Shown: positions 1-8,688, numbered from the stretch's first letter. The stretch: 64,000 nucleotides of DNA from VAZQ01 sp963756715 (GCA_963756715.1 CAVWOV010000019.1:1-64000); one strand, 5' to 3'. Numbers and translations: made by a program. Notes: a model not told the origin generated them from the letters alone.

Positions 1-75
1 GTCGGAGTGGCAGGATTTGAACCTGCGACCCCCTCGTCCCGAACGAGGTGCTCTACCAGGCTGAGCCACACTCCG
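1..75 (-). tRNA. tRNA-Pro, anticodon CGG
   Basis: Read on the minus strand, this folds as a complete tRNA. The 7-bp acceptor stem CGGAGTG pairs with CACTCCG (bases 69-75 with 3-9), the anticodon stem is CCTCG/CGAGG, and the loop TTCGGGA gives anticodon CGG, which reads CCG codons. The T arm contains GGTTCAAATCC. Base 2 supplies the discriminator A and base 1 the first C of a possible encoded CCA, so the 3' end may lie just outside the window. It is divergent from the t6A synthesis gene that follows. Confidence 0.95.
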
Positions 76-133
76 ACTGATGGCCGGTCTTATAACCATG
101 CCCCCGCGGGGCCGCAAGCACGCGAGCGCCAGA

Positions 134-1187
134 ATGACCGCCGAGCCGGCGACACAAATTGCCGACGCGACCAAAGACAGCCGAAAAACGGTGGAAATCG
201 CCGCGCGCACGCTTGCCGCTGGCGGGCTGGTCGCGTTTCCGACCGAGACCGTCTACGGCCTGGGCGCCGACGCCACCAACGGTCAGGCGGTCGCCCGGCT
301 CTATGAGGCGAAAGGCCGCCCGGCCTTCAACCCGCTGATCGCACATGTGGGCGACGCGGCAGCGGCGCGGCGGCTGGCGCGATTCGACGATGCGGCCCAG
401 CGCCTCGCGGCCGCATTCTGGCCGGGACCGCTGACCTTGGTGCTGCCCAAAGCGCCGGATTGCCCGGTCACCGACCTTGCCACCGCCGGCCTCGACAGCG
501 TCGCGGTGCGGGTGCCGGATCATGAGGTCGCGCGCCAAATCTTGGCGGCGTTCGGACGGCCGGTGGTTGCGCCCTCGGCAAATCGCTCAGGCCACGTCTC
601 GCCGACCGACGGCGGCGCATGTGCTGGCCGATCTGCGCGGCCGCATCGAGCTGATCGTCGACGGCGGGCCGACGCCGATGGGCCTGGAATCCACCATCGT
701 CGCCTGCCTGGACGAGCCGACATTGCTGCGGCCGGGGGCGCTGCCCCGCGACGAAATCGAGCGCGTGCTCGGCCGCCCGCTCGCGACCGCGGCCGTCGCA
801 CCCGATGAGGCGCCAGTAGCGCCCGGCCAGCTCGCCTCGCACTATGCGCCGCGCGCACGGCTGCGGCTCGATGCGACAAGCGTGCATGACGGCGAAGCGC
901 TGCTGGCGTTCGGCCCGGAGCTTCCTCCCGGCGGCGAACACGCCGTGCGCGCGCTCAACCTCTCGCCGCGGCGCGATCTGATCGAGGCCGCCGCCAACCT
1001 GTTCTCGCACCTGCGCGCACTCGATGGCGCGGCTGCCGCGATCGCCGTGATGCCGGTGCCGCATGACGGCCTCGGCGAAGCGATCAATGACCGGCTTGCG
1101 CGCGCTGCTGCGCCAAGGGAAAGTCCAAGGGAAAGTCCGAGGGACAACCCAGGCGAAAGTCGGGACCAACAAGGCCGGAGCCCATGA
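134..1187 (+). pseudogene. tsaC: L-threonylcarbamoyladenylate synthase (Sua5/TsaC type), frameshifted as read
   Basis: Makes threonylcarbamoyl-AMP from threonine, bicarbonate and ATP for the t6A37 modification of ANN-decoding tRNAs. The first part carries the YrdC core (FPTETVYGLG, the KGRP motif, then PSANRSGHVSPT). The second part, in the +1 frame, continues with IVDGG, GLESTIV and LRPGA, then the Sua5 linker-like APGQLASHYAP and a C-terminal Sua5 domain. The frames join at about base 608, where one extra G turns SPT-TAAHVLADL into SPT-DGGACAG. Joined, the protein is about 350 residues, normal for Sua5. ATG 134 is preferred over the upstream ATG 80, which would add an unlikely basic leader. 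The stop overlaps the next start (ATGA). The enzyme is normally essential, so the frameshift is probably a sequence error. Confidence 0.85.
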
Positions 1188-2617
1188 ACGAAATCATCAC
1201 CAAGCCGCCAGTCGCCCCCTCCTCCGCGCTGATCGAGCGCTTCATCGCGATCGTGGGCGCCAAGAACGCCATCACCGATCCGCAGGCGCAGGCGCCATAT
1301 CTGCTCGAGATGCGGGATATGTATGCGGCGCACACGCCGGTGGTGCTGCGGCCTGGCTCGGTCGACGAAGTCTCGGAAATCGTCAAGCTCGCCAACGAGA
1401 CCGGCACCGCGATCGTGCCGCAGGGTGGAAATACCGGCCTGGTCGGCGGCCAGACGCCGATGCATGGCGAGGTGGTGCTGTCGCTCAACCGGCTCGACAA
1501 GATCCGCGAGATCGATCCGACCTCGAACACCATCACCTGCGAGGCCGGCGTCACCTTGCAGCGCGCGCGCGAGGCCGCCGCCGAAGCCGACCGGCTCTAT
1601 CCGCAACTGCTGCCGTCGGAAGGCACCTGCACCATCGGCGGCAACCTCTCGACCAATGCGGGCGGCACCGCGGCGCTGGCGCACGGCATCGCGCGCTCGC
1701 ACGCGCTCGGGCTTGAAGTCGTGCTGGCCGACGGCCGCGTGCTGCACAATCTCAACAAGCTCAAGAAGGACAACACCGGCTACGATCTGAAGAACCTGTT
1801 CATCGGCGCCGAAGGCACGCTCGGCGTCATCACCGCCGCGGTGCTGCGCCTGGTGCCGCGCCCGCGCTCGGTCGAGACCGCGTTCGTCGGTGTGCCGTCG
1901 CCCGAGGCCGCGCTCGAACTCCTCGGCGTCGCCACCGAACGCGTCGCCGGCACCGTCACCAGCTTCGAGATCATGCTGCGGATGGGCGTCGAGATGGTGA
2001 TCGAGCACGCGTCCGGCTGCCGCAATCCGCTCACGGCTCCGCATCCCTGGTATGTGCTGATCGAATTGTCCTCGCAGGCGCGCTCGGGCTTGCGCGAGAA
2101 CCTCGAGGCCATCCTGGCGGAAGGCTTCGAGCGCGGTCTGATCGAAGACGCCACCGTGGCCGACAGCCTCGACCAGGCAAAAATGTTCTGGCGCATCCGC
2201 GAGATGTTCGGCGAGGTGCAACGCCACACCGGCGGCTCGATCAAGCACGACGTCTCGGTGCCGGTCGCCGCCGTACCGGCGTTCATCAAGGAGGCGAGCG
2301 AAGCGGTGGTGAAGCTCATCCCCGGCGCGCGGCCCTTGCCGTTCGGCCATCTCGGCGACGGCAACATCCACTACAACGTCACGCAGCCCATTGGCGCCGA
2401 CAAGGAGGAGTATCTCAACCGCTGGCACGACGTGAACGACGTGGTGTTCGCGGTGGTGAAGAAATTCGGCGGCTCGATCTCGGCCGAGCACGGCATTGGT
2501 GTGATGAAGCGCGACCTGTTGCCGAGCGTGAAGGATCCGGTGGCCTACGACCTGATGCGCACGCTCAAGCGCACGCTTGATCCCAAGGGCATCCTCAATC
2601 CCGGCAAGGTGCTGTAG
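1184..2617 (+). CDS. FAD-linked D-2-hydroxyacid dehydrogenase (GlcD/D2HGDH family)
   Basis: A 477-residue flavoprotein of the PCMH-type FAD-binding oxidase family that oxidises D-2-hydroxyacids such as D-2-hydroxyglutarate, D-lactate or glycolate. The FAD-binding part holds PQGGNTGLVGGQTP at residues 79-92 and CTIGGNLSTNAGG further on. The C-terminal part has GHLGDGN at 388-394, EHGIG at 435-439 and the usual ending DPKGILNPGKVL. Its length matches the family. The start codon overlaps the stop of the Sua5 gene, so the two are probably co-transcribed. A D-2-hydroxyglutarate or D-lactate role is most likely, but the exact substrate cannot be read from these motifs. Confidence 0.9.
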   Translation: MNEIITKPPVAPSSALIERFIAIVGAKNAITDPQAQAPYLLEMRDMYAAHTPVVLRPGSVDEVSEIVKLANETGTAIVPQGGNTGLVGGQTPMHGEVVLSLNRLDKIREIDPTSNTITCEAGVTLQRAREAAAEADRLYPQLLPSEGTCTIGGNLSTNAGGTAALAHGIARSHALGLEVVLADGRVLHNLNKLKKDNTGYDLKNLFIGAEGTLGVITAAVLRLVPRPRSVETAFVGVPSPEAALELLGVATERVAGTVTSFEIMLRMGVEMVIEHASGCRNPLTAPHPWYVLIELSSQARSGLRENLEAILAEGFERGLIEDATVADSLDQAKMFWRIREMFGEVQRHTGGSIKHDVSVPVAAVPAFIKEASEAVVKLIPGARPLPFGHLGDGNIHYNVTQPIGADKEEYLNRWHDVNDVVFAVVKKFGGSISAEHGIGVMKRDLLPSVKDPVAYDLMRTLKRTLDPKGILNPGKVL

Positions 2618-2640
2618 CGGCGTGCGCCGCCGCGCCGTCC

Positions 2641-2665
2641 ACCCTCCCCTGGAGGGGGAGGGGCG
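2641..2665. repeat. short C/G palindrome (CCCTCCCC type)
   Basis: CCCTCCCCTGGAGGGGGAGGG is an imperfect inverted repeat between the hydroxyacid dehydrogenase and the convergent ferric-reductase-like gene. It belongs to the same visual class as the longer palindromes near 29.2, 31.6 and 38.6 kb. No T run follows, so it is a REP-like repeat rather than a clear terminator. Confidence 0.5.
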
Positions 2666-2811
2666 AAGCGCTGCGGTGCGGGGCTTCTGTCTTTGCACCT
2701 CGCCGACGCGCGCCAATAGCCGCTCTGGGGGTTGACCGAATCACTACTCGGCAACCCGCGCCCGCGCCAAACGATACGGGCGGCGAAGCGTTGGCTGCGC
2801 CCGGGAGACGC

Positions 2812-3441
2812 TTAATTCACGGTCGCGCTCTCTCCGCGCGACGTTGCCCGCTTTCTCCGCACCCATAGGTCAGCCATGACCTTTATGGCCGCCGCGAGGA
2901 CCAGCACACAAAGTGCCGCCTTCGACACCGTCTCCATCGTCCCCTCGATCAGCATGGCATGGACCACACCGCCTGCGACGATGACCACCGCGAGGACCAT
3001 GTGAGCGATGCGCCACGTTCGCGGTCGCAGTCCCAATCGCCGGCGCAGTAGCGCCAAAAGCGCGACGGCGAAGATCGCCCACATGGCGATCACACCGAAC
3101 GGGGAGAACGGCGTCGGCGATGTGAAGAGAAGGGCGTCGATCATGTCCGGCGGGCTGGTGAACCAAAGGCCGGCGACGTGGATCACCACCGCCACGACCA
3201 GCGCGCCACCGATCCAGTGATGCGCACGCCGTCCGCGATAAGCCAACAGTCCCGGCAGGTATCCGCCAATCAGCAAAGGCTGAACGAGCACCAGACCGAG
3301 TGCGATGATCCCTGCGAATCCCGCCAGTATGTAGACCGGACCGCGCCACTCGAGCTGCGGGCTCACGGCCGCTGCGGCGATCGGCACGCAAAGTGCGACG
3401 GCAAGGGCGGCCCAGATCAGGATCACCCGGGCCAATCTCAT
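2812..3441 (-). CDS. ferric-reductase-like transmembrane protein
   Basis: A 209-residue integral membrane protein with about six hydrophobic helices. Histidines sit in helices in the pattern expected for two-heme cytochrome b domains of the ferric-reductase-like family: RRAHHW and VVIHVAG in one pair of helices, RIAHMVL and GVVHAML in another. Such proteins pass electrons across the membrane. No flavin or NADPH domain is attached, so an unknown partner would be needed. The gene lies downstream of, and on the same strand as, a Tat-exported protein, separated by two large hairpins. It is the same broad fold as MsrQ, but the msrP-like gene is 46 kb away. Confidence 0.75.
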   Translation of the reverse strand: MRLARVILIWAALAVALCVPIAAAAVSPQLEWRGPVYILAGFAGIIALGLVLVQPLLIGGYLPGLLAYRGRRAHHWIGGALVVAVVIHVAGLWFTSPPDMIDALLFTSPTPFSPFGVIAMWAIFAVALLALLRRRLGLRPRTWRIAHMVLAVVIVAGGVVHAMLIEGTMETVSKAALCVLVLAAAIKVMADLWVRRKRATSRGESATVN

Positions 3442-3456
3442 TCCTGTGTTCCCAAC

Positions 3457-3532
3457 CAGTGTGGCGGTTCAGAAGTCCGTATCATCCTTGCCGCGCGTTC
3501 GTCATGCGGACTTCTGAACCAAAGCCACACTG
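3457..3532. repeat. large inverted repeat (hairpin 1)
   Basis: The 23-base arm at 3457-3479 (CAGTGTGGCGGTTCAGAAGT followed by CCG) is complementary to bases 3507-3532, apart from a three-base AAA insertion in the right arm. The loop is about 27 bases. It lies just upstream of the ferric-reductase-like gene. Confidence 0.8.
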
Positions 3533-3546
3533 AATCAATAGGCGCC

Positions 3547-3618
3547 AGTGTCCTTCGATTCCGAAGTTCGCAAACGAGCGTGCCGCGAAATGATGCGAAA
3601 CTTCGGAATCGGGACACT
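3547..3618. repeat. large inverted repeat (hairpin 2)
   Basis: The arm at 3547-3571 begins AGTGTCC and contains GATTCCGAAGTT. It pairs with 3595-3618, which contains AACTTCGGAATC and ends GGACACT, across a loop of about 23 bases. Arm and loop sizes match hairpin 1, only 15 bases away, but the arm sequence differs. It ends four bases before the stop codon of the Tat-exported protein, so the pair could stop or process the transcript between the two genes. Confidence 0.8.
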
Positions 3619-3621
3619 CGG

Positions 3622-4111
3622 TCAGACTGGCTGAAGGACGAAGTGCGCCTCCAGCCTGGTCTCTTTCGCGCTCCGCATCACGGGACGCAGAAAGACGGTT
3701 TTGAACTCACCACTGTCGTAGGCGAGGTGACCATGCGGCTGGCCGAAGATGGGAATAATCTGCGGCATCTCAAGACGGAACTTGCCGTCTTTGTCGGTGA
3801 GCGTGGCGCCATGGCTCTGTGGCTCGTGCTCCTGGCCTTCTTTCGTGTGCGCCCAGATCTGGATGCGCTGGCCTGCGAGCGGAGCCCCGTCGCCCGCGCG
3901 GCGTACGGTGCCACTCATCCAGAAGCCACCCTTGCCGATCCGATCCACGACCGGCGCGCCCTTGCGATAGTTGTTGGACCCGCCCGACATCGAAGGGGTC
4001 GGTGCAAGGCCTTTCGCATGCGCGGGCAGCAGAAGCCCGGAGAACCCCGGTTGCCAGGACGGAGCCGCCAGCGGCGAGGAGGTTTCGGCGATTGAGGACG
4101 AGGGTGCTCAT
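3622..4111 (-). pseudogene. Tat-exported intradiol-dioxygenase-like small protein, frameshifted in the signal peptide
   Basis: The minus-strand start at 4111 encodes a twin-arginine leader (LNRRNLLAAGGSVLATGV). In the +1 frame this continues as GLLLPAHAKGLAPTPSMSGG and a mature domain of about 122 residues with GTVRRAGDGAPLAGQRIQIW, DKDGKFRLEM and HGHLAY. The beta-sandwich pattern resembles intradiol-dioxygenase or transthyretin-like folds. I cannot assign catalytic iron ligands with certainty. The frames join near bases 4040-4055. If the frameshift is real, only a leaderless protein from ATG 3990 would be made. Its neighbour is a membrane cytochrome b-like protein on the same strand, which suggests a periplasmic redox pair. 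Confidence 0.6.
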
Positions 4112-4287
4112 GTCAATTCCTCCTGGCGATCGCGCCGTTGCTGCGCCGATCGGACGGCAGCAGGCGCGGACGCCCTGAATTTAGCGCGGTTGCGACCGAT
4201 TTCCCAGTTGAGGGAGGCGAAGAGCGCGATAGGTCGCGATAACAGTCTTGTGAACGGGTGTTCCGGCCGCTCAACTCTCGGCTCCGG

Positions 4288-5511
4288 TTACAGCCCGGAC
4301 TTGATCGCCCGCAGCAGCCGGAAGCGCATGTCGCCGTCATTGCTCGCGAGCGAAATCACGAAACGCACCCGCCCGTGGCTTGCGGTATCCGCATAGCCCG
4401 CGAGCGTGCTGACCCCGTCCAAGGTGCCGGTCTTGTTCATGCCGCCGTCATGGCCGCGGAGCAGGTTGGCGTGAGGCGCGAACAGTTCGAGCACCTTGGC
4501 GAGACCGCGGGCGGTAAAGCGGTTGTTGCGGCTGATGCCCGAACCCTCCTCGAGATGGATGGCGGTGGCAAGGCCGTGCGCGGCGAGCATCTCGTTCGCG
4601 ACCTTCAGCGACTTCTCGAGGCTGACCGGTCCGCCCAGGCGGTGCCCGCCGATTTCCAGGAAGACCTGGTTGGCGATGTAGTTGTTCGAGGCGCGGAGCA
4701 ATTCGACGAGGATCGCCGAAAGAGTCCGGGACCGGTGAACGTAGACCGGCTGCAGTCGCGCGGGGACGGTCCCGATTGCGATCTTGCCCTTCACGCTGCC
4801 ACCGGCTTGCGCGATGAACGCGGCGATCAACTCGCCGGCATAGCGCAGGCTCACGGCGAGGTCCTGGCTCAGGCTGATGCGGCTGGTGCCGTTCGGGGCC
4901 CGCTGCCGGAACTGGGCGATCGCGAGCGGGGTGATCGGGGTCTGTTTCTCGCCGGAGCGCACCGTCTTGCCGTCACGCACGGCGTTGATGGTGTTGAAAT
5001 TCACCGCCAGCGCTGAGTTCAGCGCATTGTAGGCCGCGCCGGTGCGCTCGATGCCCGGGATGCGGAGGCTCGCAGGGTAATAGCTGGCATCGATCACGAT
5101 GCCCCTGATCGGCTCCTTGCCGACTGCCGCGACCAGCCCGGCCGCGAGCGGCGCCAGTTCCTCCGAAATCAGGAAAGGATCACCGCTGCCGCGGATATAG
5201 AGCACCCGCTTGGCGTCGAGGTAGAACCGGGTCTCGAAGCGGTAGTCGCCGCCCAGGACCTCCATCGCCAGCCAGGCCGTCACGATCTTGGTGACCGAGG
5301 CCGGAACGAAGGGCTGCTCGACGTTCTGAGCCACCAGTTCGTTGCCGTCGGCGTCCATCACGAGGACCAACCCCGCCGGAGCGAGCGCCGCGACATCCTC
5401 CTTGACGCCGGCCAGAGCCTGGGCGGGCAGCAGGAGCAAAACGAGGGCGAGCAAGCGGGACCACATCAAACGAGACGACATCAAGCGAGACCACATCAAG
5501 CGAGACCTCAT
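4288..5511 (-). CDS. dacB: D-alanyl-D-alanine carboxypeptidase/endopeptidase PBP4 (S13 family)
   Basis: A periplasmic penicillin-binding protein that trims or opens peptidoglycan stem peptides. All three active-site motifs are present: SVTK at residues 72-75, SNN in LLRASNNYIAN, and KTGT near the C terminus. A signal peptide precedes mature residue 35 (LLALVLLLLPAQALA). Its n-region is built from four 15-base tandem repeats, each beginning with ATG and encoding a variant of (M/W/S)-SRL, so several in-frame starts are possible. I chose the furthest one (5511). The protein has 407 residues, shorter than E. coli DacB, as in other alphaproteobacterial members. Confidence 0.9.
   Translation of the reverse strand: MRSRLMWSRLMSSRLMWSRLLALVLLLLPAQALAGVKEDVAALAPAGLVLVMDADGNELVAQNVEQPFVPASVTKIVTAWLAMEVLGGDYRFETRFYLDAKRVLYIRGSGDPFLISEELAPLAAGLVAAVGKEPIRGIVIDASYYPASLRIPGIERTGAAYNALNSALAVNFNTINAVRDGKTVRSGEKQTPITPLAIAQFRQRAPNGTSRISLSQDLAVSLRYAGELIAAFIAQAGGSVKGKIAIGTVPARLQPVYVHRSRTLSAILVELLRASNNYIANQVFLEIGGHRLGGPVSLEKSLKVANEMLAAHGLATAIHLEEGSGISRNNRFTARGLAKVLELFAPHANLLRGHDGGMNKTGTLDGVSTLAGYADTASHGRVRFVISLASNDGDMRFRLLRAIKSGL
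5451..5511 (-). repeat. four tandem 15-bp repeats in the dacB leader
   Basis: On the coding strand, ATG-AGG-TCT-CGC-TTG is followed by ATG-TGG-TCT-CGC-TTG, ATG-TCG-TCT-CGT-TTG and ATG-TGG-TCC-CGC-TTG. Each unit offers an in-frame ATG, and loss or gain of a unit would keep the reading frame while changing the positive n-region of the signal peptide. Confidence 0.85.
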
Positions 5512-5579
5512 GGCGACTCCAGTGCGGCTGCAGGACGATAACGCCACAGAACACGTAATCCGAGTTACGAGTACACGTC

Positions 5580-6332
5580 CTAATCGAACAGCGACGGCTG
5601 GCGCTCGTCCTTTTTCTTTTCCCGTGCGGGTTTGTCCGTTGCCGGTGCAGGCGCCTGCCCGGTTTCCGCCGTGACCGGCTCCAGCACCTGCGCGGTGTCG
5701 TTGGCGACGCGATTGACCGCGGGCGAAATCTCGTAGGCCTCCATCACGCCCTCGCGCGCCGGCAGGATCAGGGCCGCGGCCGTGACGGCGTCGACGTTGG
5801 CGCAATCGAGCCACATGTCGAATGCATCGGGCGGCACGATCACCGGCATGCGGTGATGGATGCCGGCGAGGTCGCGGCTCGCTTCGGTGGTAACGATTGC
5901 GGCGGTCTCGACCTCCTCGCCGTTCGGCCCCATCCAGGCCTCCCACACGCCCGCGAATGCGACCGGCTGGCCGTCCTTCGGCCGCACCGCGAACGGACGC
6001 TTGCGGCCGCCCTCCTCCATCCATTCATAGAACCCGTCGGCGGGAAACAGGCAGCGCCGCCGCTTCATGGCGTTGCGGAAGGCGGGCTTCTCGTTCACGG
6101 ATTCGCCGCGCGCGTTGATCAGCAAGGTGAAGCCACGCGGATCCTTGACCCAGGCCGGAATCAACCCCCAGCGCAGCAGCGCGAACTGCCGCTGGCCTTC
6201 CACCAGCCGCACCACCGGCACCGGCTGGGTCGGCGCCACGTTGTAGCGCGGCGGGAAGTTCGGCTGCTCCGGATAACGGAACAACCGCCGGAACGCTTCC
6301 GGGGCCGAGGTGATGAGATAGCGTCCGCACAT
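5580..6332 (-). CDS. yedK: SOS response-associated peptidase (SRAP, YedK/HMCES family)
   Basis: Forms a protective covalent link with abasic sites in single-stranded DNA through its N-terminal cysteine. Cys2 follows the initiator Met (MCGRY). The other catalytic positions are visible: Asn73 in LINARGES, Glu103 in FYEW and His159-His160 in GIHHRMP. The 250 residues match the family, with an unusually charged Lys/Glu-rich tail. I see no alphaproteobacterial LexA box (GAAC-N7-GTTC) in the 59 bases separating it from the divergent Nudix gene, so SOS control is not supported by this sequence. Confidence 0.93.
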   Translation of the reverse strand: MCGRYLITSAPEAFRRLFRYPEQPNFPPRYNVAPTQPVPVVRLVEGQRQFALLRWGLIPAWVKDPRGFTLLINARGESVNEKPAFRNAMKRRRCLFPADGFYEWMEEGGRKRPFAVRPKDGQPVAFAGVWEAWMGPNGEEVETAAIVTTEASRDLAGIHHRMPVIVPPDAFDMWLDCANVDAVTAAALILPAREGVMEAYEISPAVNRVANDTAQVLEPVTAETGQAPAPATDKPAREKKKDERQPSLFD

Positions 6333-6391
6333 GACGAGGGTCCGATTAGCCGCTAACCATAGCGCACCTCATCGCATTGCGGAGCGCACCT

Positions 6392-6835
6392 GTGACAGAG
6401 TCCCGATCATATCCCCAGCGGCCGTTTCTGGCGGTGAGCGCCGCGATCATCCGCGGCGACCGGCTGCTGATCGTGCGCCGCGCGCGGCCACCGGCCGATG
6501 GTGTCTTCACTTTGCCGGGCGGCGTGGTCGAGGTGGGCGAGACGCTGACCGAGGCGATCACCCGCGAGGTGATGGAGGAAACCGCGCTGACGATCGAGCC
6601 GGTCGGGCTTGCGGGGTTTCGCGAGGCCATCGGGCGCGACGGCGACGACCGGGTGGAGCGCCATTTCGTCATCCTGTGCTTCGCGGCGCGCTGGACCGGC
6701 GGCGAGCCGGTGCTCAACGAGGAACTCAGCGAGGCGCACTGGCTGCGGCCGGACGAGCTTTCTGGCCTGACCACCACGGCGGGCCTCGCCGAGATCGTGG
6801 CGGCGGCGTTCGAGCGGCTGCAGCAGGCGGGCTGA
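6392..6835 (+). CDS. Nudix hydrolase
   Basis: A 147-residue single-domain Nudix protein that would hydrolyse a nucleoside diphosphate linked to another group; the substrate is unknown. The Nudix box runs from residue 44 to 66 (GVVEVGE, then REVMEETAL). It keeps every metal-binding glutamate but has Ala where the late Gly usually stands. GTG 6392 is preferred because GGAG lies seven bases upstream; TTG 6377 would add five residues. It is divergent from the SRAP gene. Confidence 0.88.
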   Translation: MTESRSYPQRPFLAVSAAIIRGDRLLIVRRARPPADGVFTLPGGVVEVGETLTEAITREVMEETALTIEPVGLAGFREAIGRDGDDRVERHFVILCFAARWTGGEPVLNEELSEAHWLRPDELSGLTTTAGLAEIVAAAFERLQQAG

Positions 6836-6943
6836 GGCCGCGAGACGCGCCGCCACCGCGCCTTTTTTCCGTCAGTTTGGCCCATGACAATGCTCCAAAC
6901 GCCGCTTGCGACCGGCGGCACTCAAATATATGTCGGCTTTGCC

Positions 6944-7324
6944 ATGATGCGACGCCTCTCCATTGCCGCTGCAGTTGCGCTCACGCTGGCGAGCGCGCCC
7001 GCGTTCGGCCAGAGCAACACCGCAAACGCATTCGAAGGCAGCCTGCAGCGGCTCTCCGAGATCCTCGGCGCACTGCATTATCTGCGCGATATTTGCGGCG
7101 CCAACGAAGGCCAGAAATGGCGCAACGAGATGCAGGCCCTGGTCGAGGCCGAGGCGCGCGGCGGCGAGCGCAAGGCCCGCCTCACGACGGCGTTCAATCA
7201 CGGCTATCGGACCTACCAGCAGAGCTATCGAACCTGCACGCCGGCCGCCGACGTGGTGATCCGCCGCTACCTCGACGAAGGTTCGAAGATCGCCCGCGAC
7301 ATGACGGCTCGCTACGCCAACTGA
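6944..7324 (+). CDS. TIGR02301 family secreted protein
   Basis: A short exported protein of about 126 residues with a clear signal peptide (MMRRLSIAAAVALTLASA, then PAFGQ). The mature part has two conserved cysteines, in YLRDICGAN and in YRTCTPAA, which could form a disulfide. The pattern LQRLSEILGALHYLRDICG matches the Hyphomicrobiales-typical TIGR02301 family, whose function is unknown. The ATG pair at 6944/6947 is chosen because it starts the signal peptide; the longer reading from 6884 adds a non-signal extension. It is convergent with the next gene, 17 bases away. Confidence 0.8.
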   Translation: MMRRLSIAAAVALTLASAPAFGQSNTANAFEGSLQRLSEILGALHYLRDICGANEGQKWRNEMQALVEAEARGGERKARLTTAFNHGYRTYQQSYRTCTPAADVVIRRYLDEGSKIARDMTARYAN

Positions 7325-7341
7325 TCGGCCCCGCCGTCGCG

Positions 7342-8688
7342 TCAGCGCTCCAGCACGTCGAGCGAGCGCCGGGCCATCAGCCCGACGAAGCCTTGCTGGG
7401 AGATTTCGTGCGTCGCGGTCTTCGCCTGCTTGTCGTTCTTCGGATATTCCACCACGAACACCGGCTTGCCTTCGGCCGTCAGCAGTTTCAGCCGCGCCAC
7501 GCTCTCGCGGATGCTGCCGGTCTTGTTGCGCTTGCCGTCGGAATCTTCGCCGTAATAGAGGTCTTCGCGAGCGAACGCGTCGATCGCCTTACGGAATTTG
7601 GGATTGGGAATGAGCTGGTCGCCGTTCTGCGATACGATCAGGAAGTCGCCGCGCTGCGCCTTGGTGCGCTCGCCGATGCGGGCGACGAACTCGACCATCT
7701 CGTCCTTGTGGCCCATCTCCTCGTACTCGTCGACCTTGTCGAGGTAGACGCCGTCGAAGCCGGCCGCGAGAATCTTGTCGGTGTAGTCGAAGATGATCTT
7801 CTGCCAGTCCTCATGCCAGAAGCGCACGCCGTAATTGCCCTTCCACTTCGGATTCTCCGGTCCCAGCCAGGATGACGAGCGGTTGGACCAGTACCAGCGG
7901 TAGTCTTCGGCTTCGCCGATGCTCATGTAGGACAGCACGATCCGGCGCGAGCCGTCCGGCTTGCGGCGCATCTGCTCGACTTCGGCGCGAGTGAAGGGGC
8001 GGTCGCCGTTGCTGTAGTCGATCACCACCAGGTCGCTCGATGACTTCGCGATCGTCGCCGGATTGACGCCCTGCAACTGGTAGCGCCAGTTCTTGACCTC
8101 CGGCGCCTTGCCCATCGGCGCGGCAATCGGCGGCCGCGACGCCGGGATATCGGGGCTGAGCGCCGCAACCGTCACCGGCGCGGTCGACGCCGCCATCTCC
8201 GGCTCAGACGGCGGAATGATCCGCACCGTCTTGACGGCGCGCGGGAAATTGATCGGCGGTACGCGATCGGACTGAACGGCTTGCGCCTCCCAGCCCCGCG
8301 CGCGGCCCGCACGCGCCGGCCCACGGCGATAGCGCACCGACTCGCCCGGATCGTCTGCCTCGGCAACCTGCGGCGCCGGCACCACGACCGTGATGTGCCG
8401 CGGACGCTCGAGGGTCCACAGCGCCAGCGCGACAAGCGCGCAGGCGATCACGCCCGACATCAGCTTGAGCGCGAACATGATCGGCTGCAAAATCGACGGA
8501 CGCGTTTGCGGCGCCGGCGGCTCTGTACGGCCGACGAACACCGGCCGAAGCGCCGGTCCAAGCACCGGACCAAGCCGCCGCTCGCGCACCACTCGTCGCG
8601 GCGGGACAAAAGCGATGGGACTGCGTGCCGTTGTATCCCGGCCATTTGGCCGTTTCGGCTTCGCCGCACCGCCTTGCAATAAAATCAT
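7342..8688 (-). CDS. membrane-anchored GH114-like glycoside hydrolase (endo alpha-1,4-polygalactosaminidase family)
   Basis: Predicted 448 residues: a basic, proline-rich cytoplasmic start, one membrane helix (about residues 72-92), a low-complexity linker, and a C-terminal TIM-barrel domain from about residue 198. Typical features of the GH114/TM1410 family are the opening WRYQLQGVNP, IDYSNGDRPF, VLSYMSIGEAEDYRWYW, and the acid-bearing strands AGFDGVYLDKVDEYE and LIVSQNGD. Relatives cleave galactosamine-rich polysaccharides; activity here is inferred. ATG 8688 gives a compact protein; an upstream in-frame ATG at 8832 would add 48 residues. The anchor suggests action at the outer face of the inner membrane or in the periplasm. 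Confidence 0.78.
   Translation of the reverse strand: MILLQGGAAKPKRPNGRDTTARSPIAFVPPRRVVRERRLGPVLGPALRPVFVGRTEPPAPQTRPSILQPIMFALKLMSGVIACALVALALWTLERPRHITVVVPAPQVAEADDPGESVRYRRGPARAGRARGWEAQAVQSDRVPPINFPRAVKTVRIIPPSEPEMAASTAPVTVAALSPDIPASRPPIAAPMGKAPEVKNWRYQLQGVNPATIAKSSSDLVVIDYSNGDRPFTRAEVEQMRRKPDGSRRIVLSYMSIGEAEDYRWYWSNRSSSWLGPENPKWKGNYGVRFWHEDWQKIIFDYTDKILAAGFDGVYLDKVDEYEEMGHKDEMVEFVARIGERTKAQRGDFLIVSQNGDQLIPNPKFRKAIDAFAREDLYYGEDSDGKRNKTGSIRESVARLKLLTAEGKPVFVVEYPKNDKQAKTATHEISQQGFVGLMARRSLDVLER

Noticed and set aside
1..134. tRNA-Pro as an integration site for a mobile element
   Set aside because: No integrase, direct repeat of the tRNA end, or foreign base composition is seen next to it.
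600..620. Programmed frameshifting in the Sua5 gene
   Set aside because: There is no slippery heptamer or downstream structure I can see, and several other genes in the window show similar one-base breaks.
842..2716. A 624-residue open frame on the minus strand
   Set aside because: It lies antisense to the well-supported FAD-linked dehydrogenase and has no recognisable motif; GC-rich codon bias creates such shadow frames.
2812..3441. Ferric-reductase-like gene as msrQ
   Set aside because: The msrP-like gene is 46 kb away, and msrQ usually adjoins msrP; the local partner is a different Tat protein.
6836..6883. Terminator after the Nudix gene
   Set aside because: A T run (CCTTTTTTCC) is present, but the preceding stem is weak and irregular.
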